Source: Candidatus Segatella intestinihominis
GTDB lineage: Bacteria > Bacteroidota > Bacteroidia > Bacteroidales > Bacteroidaceae
Direction of reading: 5' to 3'
Length of the DNA stretch: 16,164 nucleotides
Assembly: GCA_900548535.1 (NCBI GenBank)
Contig: URLG01000058.1
Coordinates: 1-16,164 of the forward strand
Below are positions 1 through 7,031 of the stretch, piece by piece (position 1 is the stretch's first letter; each line of letters begins with the position of its first letter). The translations under genes were made by a program, and so were the position numbers. The notes beneath the pieces are model-generated. The model had not been told where the DNA came from. It saw only the letters and a list, made by a program, of their open reading frames with translations, and did no database searches.

Positions 1-317
1 GCCGCTACCTTTTTGACCTCTGTGTCATCTTATGAGGGCGGTTGCGGATTTGAGGTTTATATGTCTATCATAACGCAAAAAGAGGGAAAATATTGTATTA
101 AATTAAGAGAAATGTGATAGATAATGCCCAAACAATGATACTTCTATGATACTTCCAAGATACTTCTATCCGCTTTTTTCGAGAAGTACCATTACTACTA
201 GATAACTATACATCAACGACTTACAGAATATTAGACTACCAACAATGATACTTTGACACTTTTTATGCTATAAAACTTTTATACGCACGAAAAGGTTCTC
301 CAAGTATTTCTCACTAT
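1..317. other. Left-edge stretch with no supported gene
   Basis: No convincing gene is visible between the window edge and the terminator at 318-357. On the plus strand frame 1 is open from base 1 to a TGA at 115-117, followed directly by TAG. This could be the tail of a gene entering from the left and converging on tex, but 38 codons with no recognisable motif is not enough to call it. The rest is AT-rich and holds the 11-bp tandem repeat at 137-169. A loose inverted repeat lies at 161-188, with arms TACTTCT and AGAAGTA and a 14-nt spacer. Confidence 0.6.
137..169. repeat. Three tandem 11-bp repeats (GATACTTCTAT type)
   Basis: Units at 137-147, 148-158 and 159-169 read GATACTTCTAT, GATACTTCCAA and GATACTTCTAT. 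Each shares the 8-mer GATACTTC in exact 11-bp register. A longer direct repeat, AACAATGATACTT, occurs at 131-143 and again at 241-253, offset by 110 bp, a multiple of 11. The 11-bp phase is close to one helical turn and typical of operators for winged-helix regulators, but it could equally be a decayed simple repeat. No promoter is recognised next to it. Confidence 0.6.
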
Positions 318-357
318 AAAAAAAGAGCTGCTCATTATTACAGAGCAGCTCTTTTTT
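318..357. terminator. Bidirectional intrinsic terminator downstream of tex
   Basis: A perfect 9-bp stem, GAGCTGCTC (325-333) and GAGCAGCTC (343-351), encloses a 9-nt loop. A run of seven A lies on the left (318-324) and six T on the right (352-357). Each strand therefore reads hairpin followed by a U-tract, and the A/T flanks lengthen the stem. It sits 24 bp past the tex stop codon, so it should end the tex transcript. It could also end any plus-strand transcript arriving from the left edge. Confidence 0.9.
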
Positions 358-380
358 ATTATCTATCATTTTTTATCCCA

Positions 381-2513
381 TTACTTCACCCCCTTCATAG
401 ACAGGGCGATGCGCTTGCGCTTCAAGTCTACCTCAGCTACACGCACCATCACATGCTCATGCAATTTTACTACCTCTGATGGGTCATTGATGTAGCGGTT
501 GGACATCTGAGATACATGTACCAAACCATCATTGTGGACGCCTATATCCACGAACGCACCAAACTTGGTGATATTGGTTACGATGCCTGGCACCACCATG
601 CCCACCTGTAAGTCGGTTATCTCCTTGATGCTGGCATCAAACTCAAACTTCTCCACCTCACCACGAGGGTCCAAGCCCGGCTTGTCCAGCTCCGCCATGA
701 TGTCGGTCAAGGTTGGCATACCCACCTCGGCACTCACATATCGCTTGATGTCTATCTTCTTCTGAAGAGCCTTGTCTTCCACCAGTTGCTTCACGGTTAC
801 GCCCTGATCCTTCGCCATAGTCTCCACGAGGGCATAACGCTCAGGATGCACGGCACTATTGTCCAGCGGATTCTTGGCACCTGGGATTCTCAAGAAGCCG
901 GCGCACTGCTCGTATGCCGATGGTCCGAGACGAGGCACCTTCTTCAGTTGTGCACGAGAAGTAAAGGCTCCATTCTCCTTCCTGTATTCCACGATGTTCT
1001 TCGCCAACGTAGGTCCCAGTCCGCTCACGTAGGTCAAGAGATGCTGCGAGGCGGTGTTGAGGTTCACACCCACCGAGTTCACGCAACTCATCACCACCGA
1101 GTCGAGACTCTTCTTCAGCTGGGTCTGGTCCACATCGTGCTGATACTGTCCCACACCGATGCTCTTCGGATCTATTTTTACCAGCTCCGCCAATGGGTCC
1201 ATGAGTCTTCTACCGATACTCACGGCTCCACGCACGGTCACATCCTCATCAGGGAATTCGTCTCTGGCTATCTTCGAAGCCGAATAGATGGAAGCACCAT
1301 CTTCGCTCACCACATAGATATCCACAGGATGCACGAAGTCGATGCTGTGCAGCCAGTCGCTCGTTTCACGGCTCGCCGTGCCATTGCCCACAGCCATTGC
1401 CTCCACCTGATACATCTTCACCATGCGCTGGATGGCAGCGGTAGCCTCACTGCGCTTGTTGCGAGGAGGATGAGGATATACGATTTCGTGGTGGATGAGA
1501 TTGCCCTGCGCATCCAGACAAGCGGTCTTACAACCATTGGCAAAACCAGGATCCACCGCCATCACGCGCTTCTGTCCCAACGGAGCGGCAAGCAAGAGCT
1601 GGCGCAGGTTCTCGGCGAATACCACGATCGCCTCCTCATCAGCCTTCTGCTTACTGAGAGCGGCAAACTCGGTCTCGATGCTAGGCTTCAAGAGACGCTT
1701 GAAGGCATCGTCCACAGCCTCGGCCACCAAGGTTTGGCACTCGCCACGACCATTCACATAGTGGCGTTTCAACTTATCCATACACTGCTCGTCATCGGCA
1801 GAGATGCTGATACGGAGGAATCCCGCAGCCTCGCCACGACGCATGGCAAGCAGGCGATGGGAAGAGCATTTTTTCAATGGCTCAGAGAAGTCGAAGTAAT
1901 CAGAGAATCGCTGTGCTTCCTCTTCATCCTTCTTCTTAGCCACCACCTTGGAAGTGATGATGGCACCACGCTTAAATTCTCCACGAATAGAGTTTCTGCT
2001 CTGCTCGCTCTCACTCACGGTCTCGGCGATGATGTCCTTGGCACCTTGCAGGGCTGCCTCCACATCCTTCACCTTCTCGCCTACATATTTCTTTGCCGCC
2101 TGCTCAGGGTTGCGCTCACGCTGGAAGAGGAGCGTCTGTGCCAATGGTTCCAAGCCCTGCTCTCTGGCAATCTGTGCTCTGGTGCGGCGCTTCGGCTTGT
2201 ATGGCAGGTAGATGTCCTCCAGTTCGGTGGCATCCCAGCAGCCCTCGATGCGCTCCTTCAGGGTATCAGTCAGCTTGCCTTGGTCGTCGATGGTCTTGAG
2301 GATGGTCTCCTTTCGCTTCGCCATCTCCTTCAGTTTCTCGTTCGCCTGGGCGATAGCCTCGATGCTCACCTCGTCCATATTGCCAGTCTTCTCCTTGCGA
2401 TAGCGGGAGATGAAAGGAATGGTGCAGCCCTCTTCGAGCAGCGCCAGTGTATTGTCTACAGCCTGCTCCTTGAGATGGAGCTGCGCTGCGATAATCTTCG
2501 TAAATTGATTCAT
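381..2513 (-). CDS. tex: Tex family S1 RNA-binding transcription accessory protein
   Basis: A 710-residue cytoplasmic protein of the Tex/YhgF family, conserved nucleic-acid-binding factors linked to transcription and RNA metabolism. The domain order is complete. The helical Tex N-terminal region covers about residues 5-190. The YqgF/RNase H-like domain is about 316-440, beginning RVMAVDPGF and with the conserved GNGTASRET stretch. The helix-hairpin-helix region is about 485-545 (SGLGPTLAKNIVEYR, then RLGPSAYEQCAGFLRI). The C-terminal S1 domain is about 635-706 (GIVTNITKFGAFVDIGVHNDGLVH). Length is slightly shorter than the E. coli homologue of about 770 residues. It starts at ATG 2513, about 36 nt below the predicted transcription start, and the TAA at 381 is followed by a strong terminator, so it is probably monocistronic. 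The family assignment is secure; the exact cellular role in this organism is not shown by the sequence. Confidence 0.97.
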   Translation of the reverse strand: MNQFTKIIAAQLHLKEQAVDNTLALLEEGCTIPFISRYRKEKTGNMDEVSIEAIAQANEKLKEMAKRKETILKTIDDQGKLTDTLKERIEGCWDATELEDIYLPYKPKRRTRAQIAREQGLEPLAQTLLFQRERNPEQAAKKYVGEKVKDVEAALQGAKDIIAETVSESEQSRNSIRGEFKRGAIITSKVVAKKKDEEEAQRFSDYFDFSEPLKKCSSHRLLAMRRGEAAGFLRISISADDEQCMDKLKRHYVNGRGECQTLVAEAVDDAFKRLLKPSIETEFAALSKQKADEEAIVVFAENLRQLLLAAPLGQKRVMAVDPGFANGCKTACLDAQGNLIHHEIVYPHPPRNKRSEATAAIQRMVKMYQVEAMAVGNGTASRETSDWLHSIDFVHPVDIYVVSEDGASIYSASKIARDEFPDEDVTVRGAVSIGRRLMDPLAELVKIDPKSIGVGQYQHDVDQTQLKKSLDSVVMSCVNSVGVNLNTASQHLLTYVSGLGPTLAKNIVEYRKENGAFTSRAQLKKVPRLGPSAYEQCAGFLRIPGAKNPLDNSAVHPERYALVETMAKDQGVTVKQLVEDKALQKKIDIKRYVSAEVGMPTLTDIMAELDKPGLDPRGEVEKFEFDASIKEITDLQVGMVVPGIVTNITKFGAFVDIGVHNDGLVHVSQMSNRYINDPSEVVKLHEHVMVRVAEVDLKRKRIALSMKGVK

Positions 2514-2556
2514 TGTTATATTATTAATAATGTATAGTAGTTTTTAAAAGCAGATG

Positions 2557-2587
2557 CAAAGTTAATGGAAAAAGCTGAGACTACAAA
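2557..2587 (-). promoter_or_regulatory. sigma-ABfr promoter of tex
   Basis: Read on the minus strand, TTTG (plus 2584-2587) is followed by a 19-bp spacer and TAACTTTG (plus 2557-2564). This is an exact match to the Bacteroidota housekeeping promoter TTTG/TAnnTTTG. The implied transcription start is near 2550, leaving a leader of about 36 nt. Confidence 0.85.
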
Positions 2588-2693
2588 ATCTTTTGTGGCA
2601 TAAATACAATCGCCCCATCTCTTTTTGCAGCAGAAAATTGCGTATTTACGCAAAAATATTTCGTAGAACAAAATTTTCAATAATACATAGATT

Positions 2694-2965
2694 ATGATTA
2701 TCGAACGCAAAAGATACATACAGCAACTGCTCAATAGCAGGCACAATGGACTAGTGAAAATCATCACTGGTATCAGAATTACTTCACCGACTTAGGACTG
2801 CGCAATGCGCTCATTAATTTTCGCCAAATGGAGAAGACGCATCTCATGGAGAATGCAATATACAACGAACTGAGAAGGCTGGGATTCAATGTAGACGTAG
2901 GGGTAGTAACAGTGAATGGCATGCTCTTTATGAGCATCTATGATTTCATGATGAATGGTATATAA
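2694..2965 (+). pseudogene. Remnant of an AAA ATPase / DUF4143 protein gene
   Basis: Three pieces of one protein family lie in order on the plus strand. From ATG 2694 the frame gives MIIERKRYIQQLLNSRHNGL and then KIITGIR. This is the N-terminus of Bacteroidota ATPases with DUF4143 (COG1373), just before where the Walker A loop should start. The match ends abruptly and the frame hits TAG at 2793. In another frame from about 2780 comes YFTDLGLRNALINFRQMEKT and then HLMENAIYNELRRLGFNVDVGVV, the DUF4143 region. That frame runs directly into NGMLFMSIYDFMMN and a TAA at 2963, resembling the family's extreme C-terminus. About 90 codons remain of a gene usually near 400. A frame-shifting internal deletion removed Walker A, Walker B and most of the ATPase, and an in-frame deletion removed most of the C-terminal half. 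No product with ATPase function is possible. The family call is from recognised motifs. Confidence 0.85.
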
Positions 2966-2985
2966 TTATCGATCATAGCATATTT

Positions 2986-3022
2986 AAAAAGGCTCCCCCA
3001 CCATATCCATGGCAAGGAAGCC
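2986..3022 (-). terminator. Intrinsic terminator of the SusC/SusD operon
   Basis: Read on the minus strand the stem is GGCTTCC-TTG-CCAT, tetraloop GGAT, then ATGG-TGG-GGGAGCC, followed at once by TTTTT (plus 2986-2990) and AAA. That is a 14-bp hairpin with four G-U pairs. The same four positions become C/A mismatches in plus-strand RNA, so the structure is much better in minus-strand RNA. This agrees with it ending the operon whose last stop codon is at 3089. Confidence 0.8.
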
Positions 3023-3034
3023 TAAAATTATGAG

Positions 3035-3064
3035 AGAAGTTCCTCACGAAGAGGAACTTCTTTT
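3035..3064 (+). terminator. Hairpin terminator, plus strand
   Basis: A perfect 11-bp stem, AGAAGTTCCTC (3035-3045) and GAGGAACTTCT (3051-3061), has a 5-nt loop ACGAA. It is followed on the plus strand by TTTGTTTG. The minus-strand flank has no immediate T-run. It was probably the terminator of the now eroded ATPase gene upstream, and it lies only about 25 bp past the operon stop on the opposite strand, so it may also help end that transcript. Confidence 0.7.
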
Positions 3065-3088
3065 GTTTGAGAGAGATTTATATTTTCT

Positions 3089-4402
3089 CTAGAATGGAGA
3101 GTCTGGCATCTCACGTGTCAAAACATACCAGTTGTCTGCATTCTCTGTATCAGTAAGCTTTATAGCAGAAGGACTTCTGAGCGTACCCTCTACCAAATCC
3201 ACCTTATATGTAACGCTAACCTTGTTGGCAGCATTACCAGTATCACCGGTCAAAGAGTGAGTCATATAGACCTGACCCCATTGATAGAAGTACTGGCCAT
3301 TCAATCCAAACTTATGAGCACATGACAATTCGATATGATCATCATCCACGAAAGATGGGGTGAGATCAAGAAACGAGCCATAACCAGCAACATTTGCAAA
3401 CATACCCCAGTGACCAGTGTAACCATCAAATGCAGAAGTAGTCAACGCTACAAAATAGCAAGGACTATAATACTGAGACACCTGAGTGTTAGCCTTGTTC
3501 CAATAGGTCTTTGCATAAGTTCCCATATTAGCCACAGAAAAGAACCAGTCGCCATTGATTACCTGCTCACTGATAGGAGGAACTAAGCCATACATTTTAA
3601 CCGCACTTCCATCAGTAGCATCAAACTCGTAATTATCACCACCTACATAGTTGAAACCCTTTATGGTCTCACCATTCAGAGTAACAGGTGAATAGAATTC
3701 GATACCAGTCTGTGTCACAATATATGGCATGGTAACGAGGTCTTCCTCTGCATCCTGACGAGTAAAGGTCATGGTTCGATAGCTAGTGGTAGCCATATAT
3801 TGAGCGCCATTTACCTCCATCTGATATGAAGGGAAAGCCATATCATTTTCCATATCCACCATACCATCTACGATTTTAGCCCAATCGGCATCCTGCTCCA
3901 ATGGAGTCATCACAATCTTGGCATTTCTCTTCTTTCCTAACATCACTACAGAATCTGCACAAGCAGTCTGCATACGGAATTCCAAGTCACCTTCCATGCC
4001 CTTACCATTGTTGCCAATGCCTGCGGGATTGGCTGGATCAGAGAAGAAATGAATCACCTTATTATATTCATCAAATGAAAGCACGACACCAGAGCTCTGC
4101 TCCAACTTGTAATGAGAAGTAGCCTTGGTATCAGATTCAAGAGCATCGCTCATAGCTGTCACATTGCCATCCGCATCAAACTTCACCAAGACATTATATC
4201 CACCATACTGGGTATTGGCTTTAGGATAATACTTCATCAGCCATCCATTCTGGGCAGAAGTAAGAACATTCTTACATTCTGCCATCGTCTCATTGATTCT
4301 CTCAGAAGAAGACTTGTCAAAAGTCTCATCAATATCATTACTACAAGAAGCGAATGATACCAACGCCATGAGTACGAACAATACATTATATATTTTCTTC
4401 AT
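3089..4402 (-). CDS. DUF4302-family lipoprotein of the SusCD operon
   Basis: A 437-residue exported lipoprotein. A signal peptide with a hydrophobic core at about residues 7-18 ends in the lipobox FASC, with Cys20 as the lipid-attachment residue. The mature N-terminus (FDKSSSERINETMAECKNVL, then NGWLMKYYP) and the GGYNVLVKFDADGNV segment match the DUF4302 family, which is found almost only in Bacteroidota next to SusC/SusD pairs. No catalytic motif is visible, and the composition is beta-rich with many aromatic residues, consistent with a surface ligand-binding protein. It is the last gene of the operon, starting 9 bp after the metallohydrolase stop, and is followed by the terminator hairpins. 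The biochemical function of the family is unknown to me; a role in capturing the operon's ligand is inferred from context. Confidence 0.85.
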   Translation of the reverse strand: MKKIYNVLFVLMALVSFASCSNDIDETFDKSSSERINETMAECKNVLTSAQNGWLMKYYPKANTQYGGYNVLVKFDADGNVTAMSDALESDTKATSHYKLEQSSGVVLSFDEYNKVIHFFSDPANPAGIGNNGKGMEGDLEFRMQTACADSVVMLGKKRNAKIVMTPLEQDADWAKIVDGMVDMENDMAFPSYQMEVNGAQYMATTSYRTMTFTRQDAEEDLVTMPYIVTQTGIEFYSPVTLNGETIKGFNYVGGDNYEFDATDGSAVKMYGLVPPISEQVINGDWFFSVANMGTYAKTYWNKANTQVSQYYSPCYFVALTTSAFDGYTGHWGMFANVAGYGSFLDLTPSFVDDDHIELSCAHKFGLNGQYFYQWGQVYMTHSLTGDTGNAANKVSVTYKVDLVEGTLRSPSAIKLTDTENADNWYVLTREMPDSPF

Positions 4403-4411
4403 AATTGGTCA

Positions 4412-5395
4412 CTACTTTAATGTTGTTAAATCCATAGCCTTAACCTCTTCTGTTCGACGAAGAATCACATCACGAAGCTGGGTGATATCAAGATTCCATG
4501 TAGTCTGGAAATACTCCTTCACAATGTCAAACTTCTCCACAATAGCATCATAGCCTGCAGTATCAAGCACAATAGGATTGCCATCTGCATCCTTTACGAC
4601 ATTGCCTTTGGAATCTGTCTGAAATTTGATTCCTGCCATCAAGATTTTCTCCCAAGCCGCCTCTGAATGAGTAACATACTGAGAGAAGATCTCAGCAAAG
4701 TCCTCATTGTATTCCTTGGTGGCATAACCTGATACAAATCCATAAGATGGAGCTTCCTCGTCTTTTACGTTAACCCATCCCTCAGTCTGATACTTACCGG
4801 CAGATACTGTCTGGAAGTCTGTGCTGTAATTCTTCTTCTGGGTCATAATATGGCAGAACTCATGATTCATCGTGTGGAAGAACCAATAGTTCAAGTCATA
4901 AGTACCCTTAGTCTTGTCAACAAAAGGCTGATCTACATCAAACTCAGGTTTGGTTGGATCTATGACATTTACATTATAAAGGGTTACCTTCAAGCCACCC
5001 TCTGCCGTACCCATCACGATAGATGACTGAGAGTCATAAGCTGCAGAACCTACCAATTGCATCACACGAGGCGAATAAGTCTTGAGGAAGTCTCCTCCCA
5101 TCACCTCCGTATATGCATCAAGCCAAATATGCTTCATCATAATGGCAAGGGCCTTGGCCTTGGTATAGTCGGCAGGTGCCAAGTTGTACTGATTGTTTGT
5201 TTCTTTATCAATATAGCGATAGTTGAAACGAATATTATAGGTATCAACATAGTTGGCTTTGAGCCAAGTATCAAACTCATTTGGCTCTTCCTTGGTGCTC
5301 GAATCAAAGACGCTCTTTGAGTCAAGGCTATCCTCGGAGCAAGCAGCAAAGAGAGCAACTGACACCATCAATATAAATAACTTGATATATTTCAT
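4412..5395 (-). CDS. Zinc metallohydrolase lipoprotein associated with SusCD import
   Basis: A 327-residue lipoprotein with a zincin active site. I place the start at ATG 5395; the frame also extends three codons up to GTG 5404, but the ATG gives a normal signal peptide (MKYIKLFILMVSVALFAAC) with lipobox Cys19. The motif HEFCH (His178, Glu179, His182) is the HExxH zinc-binding and catalytic signature. The downstream NEDFAEIFSQY (about residues 230-240) is a likely source of the third, acidic zinc ligand. It matches the substrate import-associated zinc metallohydrolase lipoproteins (TIGR04549 type, from memory), found beside SusC/SusD genes in Bacteroidota. It lies 18 bp after the SusD-like stop. 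The substrate is unknown; peptide or amide hydrolysis at the cell surface or in the periplasm is plausible but inferred. Confidence 0.85.
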   Translation of the reverse strand: MKYIKLFILMVSVALFAACSEDSLDSKSVFDSSTKEEPNEFDTWLKANYVDTYNIRFNYRYIDKETNNQYNLAPADYTKAKALAIMMKHIWLDAYTEVMGGDFLKTYSPRVMQLVGSAAYDSQSSIVMGTAEGGLKVTLYNVNVIDPTKPEFDVDQPFVDKTKGTYDLNYWFFHTMNHEFCHIMTQKKNYSTDFQTVSAGKYQTEGWVNVKDEEAPSYGFVSGYATKEYNEDFAEIFSQYVTHSEAAWEKILMAGIKFQTDSKGNVVKDADGNPIVLDTAGYDAIVEKFDIVKEYFQTTWNLDITQLRDVILRRTEEVKAMDLTTLK

Positions 5396-5413
5396 AATAT
5401 ACACTCTTTAAAA

Positions 5414-7015
5414 TTAGTTGTTAGACTCTTCTCTTGGATTGGCTGGCAAGCCTGCCTCAAGCACATCATTTGGCAACTGGATGGCACCACGAAGGTCACC
5501 TGCCTTAAAGGTTACAGGTGATTCACCATCTATAATATGCTCATACTCGATACCATAACGCTTAAGATCCTGGAATCGAAGTCCCTCAAAACAGGTCTCG
5601 ATACGGCGCATCTGAAGTATCAGCTCAATGATATTCTCCTGAGAGCCAGCAGCAACTGTAAATCCTTGTGGATTAAGCTTTTTACGTACACTGCGAACCG
5701 CATTGGAAGTAATACGAACAGGCTCATACTCCAAGCCATCATAGAAACTATTGATACTCTCCTCGGTCATCACAGGGCGTGTAACCTGACCATCATTACT
5801 TACCTCTGTGGTATGAGAGGCTATCCAAGTATTGATATCAGCAATGGCATTTGCCTTATCACCCTTCAAGGCATAAGCCTCTGCACGACAGAGGAGGGTT
5901 TCGTCAGCAGTAAAGGCTGTAACCACGATGTGTGGATAACCAGTACCATTAACCTTATCAGTATATTCAAACTGCTCCAAGAGCTTTGGTACAAACACGA
6001 GCTGCGCCATACCATACATCAAGCGTGAAGGAATGAGCGTGGTATGATTGTAAGAACCACCCCAAGGCATGTTTGCACGATAGGTCTCATAATTGTTGAT
6101 ATTGGTGTTATTGTGTGCAAAACGATAACCTGCACCTGCCTGAAGGTAGCGACCTGCAATCGTATAGATAGGCTGCAAAAGCAAATTAGCCTTCTCGCTC
6201 GATTTCATATAGGCATTGCAAATATCGTCACTATTGGAATAATCCATCAATGGAGTCCAAGTTCTCAACATAGCAGAAGGATTTGTACCCAGCACTTTGG
6301 TAGCATACTCTATCACCTTATCATAGTTCATGTAATAGAGGTTGAAGCGAGCAGCAAAGGCATAAGCAGCCTTCTGATTGAAGTGGTACTTAGGCTGCAT
6401 ATAGATATCATCACTGATATTTGGCAAAGCCTCCTCAATATCCTTGTTGATATTCTCATAAAGCTGCTTCAGAGTGCCACGCTCATAGTCAGGATTCACT
6501 GTGGTCTCTGGCTTCAGAGGATATGGCAGTCCCATATACTCATCTGCCTTCTCTGGATTATAAGCCATGCAGAACACATTGGCTAGGCTAAACATACCGT
6601 ATGCTCTACACATCAAAGCCTCAGCGCGCTGTGCCCTCAATGACTCAGGATTACCCATTTCCTCAATAGAAGCTAATGCCTGATTGGCAGAAGCAATGGC
6701 CTTGTAATAATTATTCCATAAGTTCTTTGGAGTATCATTATTCTCCGGAGTGATAGTACGGAAGCGGTAAGCATCCTCTATCAACTTTGTCGTACTATAT
6801 TGCTCACCATTGTCGATTAGATTATCCGATGAAGCTTCCAATATCACGTTTGCAGCCACTGTAGGGTAAGCAGAAACCAATAAGGAAGTCACCTTATCAT
6901 CAGTATTCACCTCTGCTCTGTCATCTGGCAATTTATCCAAGAAGCTATCGCAAGATGTTGCCAAAGCCAACATGGAGAAAGCTATCGACAATAAATATAT
7001 CTTATTCTTTTTCAT
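5414..7015 (-). CDS. SusD/RagB-like nutrient-binding outer-membrane lipoprotein
   Basis: A 533-residue SusD homologue, the lipoprotein that caps the TonB-dependent transporter and captures the ligand. The signal peptide ends in the lipobox LATSC (Cys22), with mature sequence DSFLDKLPDD, typical of SusD starts. The TPR-like helical N-terminal half contains NLWNNYYKAIASANQALASI and RAEALMCRAYGMFSLANVF. Later come ETLLCRAEAYALKGDKANAI and, near the C-terminus, QMRRIETCFEGLRFQDLKRY, the SusD/RagB signature. Length is normal for the family. It begins 16 bp after the SusC-like stop, so the two should be co-translated and form a complex. Ligand specificity cannot be read from the sequence: no glycoside hydrolase or polysaccharide lyase gene is linked in this window. 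Confidence 0.95.
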   Translation of the reverse strand: MKKNKIYLLSIAFSMLALATSCDSFLDKLPDDRAEVNTDDKVTSLLVSAYPTVAANVILEASSDNLIDNGEQYSTTKLIEDAYRFRTITPENNDTPKNLWNNYYKAIASANQALASIEEMGNPESLRAQRAEALMCRAYGMFSLANVFCMAYNPEKADEYMGLPYPLKPETTVNPDYERGTLKQLYENINKDIEEALPNISDDIYMQPKYHFNQKAAYAFAARFNLYYMNYDKVIEYATKVLGTNPSAMLRTWTPLMDYSNSDDICNAYMKSSEKANLLLQPIYTIAGRYLQAGAGYRFAHNNTNINNYETYRANMPWGGSYNHTTLIPSRLMYGMAQLVFVPKLLEQFEYTDKVNGTGYPHIVVTAFTADETLLCRAEAYALKGDKANAIADINTWIASHTTEVSNDGQVTRPVMTEESINSFYDGLEYEPVRITSNAVRSVRKKLNPQGFTVAAGSQENIIELILQMRRIETCFEGLRFQDLKRYGIEYEHIIDGESPVTFKAGDLRGAIQLPNDVLEAGLPANPREESNN

Positions 7016-7031
7016 ATTTATCTCTCTTTAA

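Noticed and set aside
1..117. Open plus-strand frame from the left edge ending in TGA TAG
   Set aside because: Only 38 codons with no recognised motif. An open run this long is not rare by chance. It may be a gene tail but cannot be supported.
786..2537. 583-codon plus-strand open frame antisense to tex
   Set aside because: It mirrors the tex coding frame, has no protein motif, is rich in His/Leu as expected of an antisense shadow, and overlaps the tex promoter side.
2516..2767. 83-codon minus-strand frame upstream of tex
   Set aside because: It overlaps the tex promoter and leader and the antisense of the ATPase remnant. The product is low-complexity hydrophobic with no motif.
5396..5404. 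GTG start three codons upstream for the metallohydrolase lipoprotein
   Set aside because: The ATG at 5395 gives a standard lysine-led lipoprotein signal peptide; the GTG adds only MYI.
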